From contig ML769384.1 of assembly GCA_009733575.1 (NCBI GenBank), positions 561,257-625,256 on the forward strand: a stretch of 64,000 nucleotides of DNA, in the 5' to 3' direction. A program made the translations under genes and the position numbers. Below, in pieces: positions 62,667 to 64,000 of the stretch. The notes beneath the pieces were generated by a model. The model was not told where the DNA came from, did not search any database, and saw nothing but the letters and a program-made list of their open reading frames with translations. The stretch comes from Gymnopus androsaceus JB14. Its lineage: Eukaryota; Basidiomycota; Agaricomycetes; Agaricales; Omphalotaceae. Within the stretch, counting starts at the first letter, position 1; each line of letters starts with the position of its first letter.

Positions 62667-63104
62667 TCATTATGCACAACACTTGCTGTTTCTTCGCCGA
62701 CAGCAAACTGTAACTATTTATTTTCCTGCAGCTATTTATCCTTTGCATATGCTTTGATATATCATATTTTTAATGCTTCAATCTACATATGCTCACTACA
62801 ATTTTACTAGATGTACTGTAGTCTTCGACATTCTTTCAGATTATATTAGTTGTATAATACTTTGGGGTTGAAACATGTGCATATTAATAGTTAATGGACA
62901 TTTGTGAAACAGCATTTGCTGTAAATACAACTTGGGCTGCAGTATCGATTCATTTCGAAGCTTTATTTACGCTCGTGAAAGACGATTCGTCTCGTTTTGT
63001 TCTTCCAATCGAAGAAAGTGTTTGATATACATACATGAAAACGCCTGTTTGCTTGCCTTGGTACCGCAAATCCCAACGTAGATCCCCTCAGCTCCAAGCA
63101 TCCC
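62667..63104. other. 3' flanks of convergent genes
   Basis: AT-rich, nothing recognised. Confidence 0.4.
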
Positions 63105-63738
63105 CTACTTCCGTAGCAAGAGGTATATTGAATCTCCCAAGACAATGTTGGTCATATGTCTGAACGAACCCGTTATAGACATGAGCAGGCCTCCAAAGGA
63201 AATATATGCAGTTCTGGTTAAAACGGATGAATGAGAAACACGACGTTAGCTCATAGTAATACATACACAAATTCGGAGGTTCCTCCGTCAAATTTGTAAA
63301 CCTAAAGGGCTAAGATGAGATACTGGTTTAAGACTAGTAAGAAGACATGTTTTGCTGACCTTTCCATACATAACATAGTCGTATTCCTCTTCCAGCCCTC
63401 TGCGCCCTTTTCCATCTGGCCGCCAGACATCCTTGTCCTTGTCTTCATCCTCATTTGCATCTGGATTCGTTGGGGGTGCTCCATTAACCAGTGAGGATGC
63501 TAGTGCCAGCGCAAAGCTTTCATTTGGGGCCAAAGAGAATAGTTCAATGTTGTAGTCCAAAGTAAGATCCATATCGTAGTTTTTTGAATGCGCGTAGAGT
63601 CTGGACACTGAGACGCGTCAAGATTAAGAAAAAGAGTATTTTCTGGATCGAACCTCGATCAAACTTTTTGCCATCCTTGTCGATGTCACTTATGGTGAAA
63701 ATGTCATCAAAAACGATACTGGATGAGACGGAGCTCAT
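63105..63738 (-). CDS. RPB8: RNA polymerase subunit RPB8
   Basis: Starts MSSVSSSIVFDDIFTISDID KDGKKFDRVSRLYAHSKNYD MDLTLDYNIELFSLAPNESF ALALASSLV. A linker follows with DANEDEDKDKDVWRPDG and GLEEEYDYVMYGKVYKFDGG TSEF, and the end is VTAYISFGGLLMSITGSFRH MTNIVLGDSIYLLLRK-stop. The OB-fold blocks and the SFGGLLM end match RPB8, shared by RNA polymerases I, II and III. Introns after KFDR, after YGK and after SEF are placed by frame. Its ATG lies 24 nt after the stop of the next gene on the same strand (63763 onward), a very close spacing. Confidence 0.88.
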
Positions 63739-63762
63739 GGCGGGAGGAAGAAAAATAATTGA

Positions 63763-64000
63763 TTACCAAATCCATGCCTTCTTTCCTTTTACGCTCACTT
63801 GCTCACACTCGAATTCGGTTTCAGAGACCAATATCTTCTTTCCTCGTGCACCAAAGCGAATCTGCGCTGCGTACGGTTCCGACCCCGCTTGTTTTTGTGT
63901 CTGCAACGCAATAGGACCAATCATCTTCCCGCCTAGGGTAAACTAAATGCGGAAAGTTGCATAAATATTCCTTCTAAACCTTTCCAGGTTTACTGTTTTG
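63763..64000 (-). CDS. Partial gene, C-terminal exon
   Basis: Reading leftward after an acceptor (ACCCTAG) near 63933, the last exon gives GKMIGPIALQTQKQAGSEPY AAQIRFGARGKKILVSETEF ECEQVSVKGKKAWIW-stop. The rest of the gene is beyond 64000. I do not recognise the family; it is a soluble beta-rich-looking segment. The stop is 24 nt from the RPB8 ATG. Confidence 0.6.

Overview
This is a nuclear chromosome segment of a basidiomycete fungus, most likely an agaricomycete mushroom. The evidence is many short introns (about 45-65 nt) with GT-AG and occasional GC-AG borders, dense genes on both strands, and fungal proteins such as a six-unit polyubiquitin, PMT4, NOP7, an ITC1-like remodeller subunit and a CAP/PR-1 secreted protein. 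I see no transposon, virus, CRISPR array or rRNA gene, and no tRNA I would defend.

Layout. 1-4.3 kb: the 3' part of a polytopic membrane protein gene, then two diverged tandem units that carry a small, unrecognised double-CxxC (zinc-ribbon-like) gene. The first copy is broken and the second is open, and worn fragments of the membrane gene follow. 4.3-13.3 kb: a GST-like gene, DLT1, a PCL-type cyclin, a secreted CAP protein, a conserved unknown gene, EMC7 and UTP23. 13.6-28.7 kb: polyubiquitin with a heat-shock element, a WDR5/Swd3 WD40 protein, eIF3k, a TMEM19-family protein, a conserved unknown, a TPR-CCCH protein, a vacuolar-type amino-acid transporter, LYRM2, and a long eIF4E-transporter-like protein. 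28.7-32.5 kb: gene-poor, with one decayed pseudogene. 32.5-49.9 kb: a G1 cyclin with a long pyrimidine-rich flank, a Gfo/Idh/MocA oxidoreductase, a decayed LRR-RhoGEF pseudogene, a conserved low-complexity protein and PMT4. 49.9-64 kb: an ITC1/ACF1-like protein, SmD2, NOP7/Pescadillo, a Sec7-PH Arf-GEF-like protein, a conserved unknown, RPB8 and the 3' end of one more gene.

Most genes are housekeeping: ribosome biogenesis (UTP23, NOP7), splicing (SmD2), transcription and chromatin (RPB8, Swd3, ITC1), translation (eIF3k, 4E-T-like), ER and secretory functions (EMC7, PMT4, Sec7-PH), cell cycle (two cyclins) and proteostasis (polyubiquitin). There is no pathway cluster. Several neighbours share very short divergent promoters (63, 74 and 98 bp). 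Two same-strand pairs are only 5 and 24 nt apart.

An important caveat: at least ten otherwise well-conserved genes contain isolated one-base frameshifts, including two compensating ones inside polyubiquitin. This points to residual assembly indels rather than mass gene death. The LRR-RhoGEF locus and the 30.3 kb locus carry more and larger lesions and look like real pseudogenes. All splice junctions were placed by eye from GT/GC-AG borders and reading-frame continuity.
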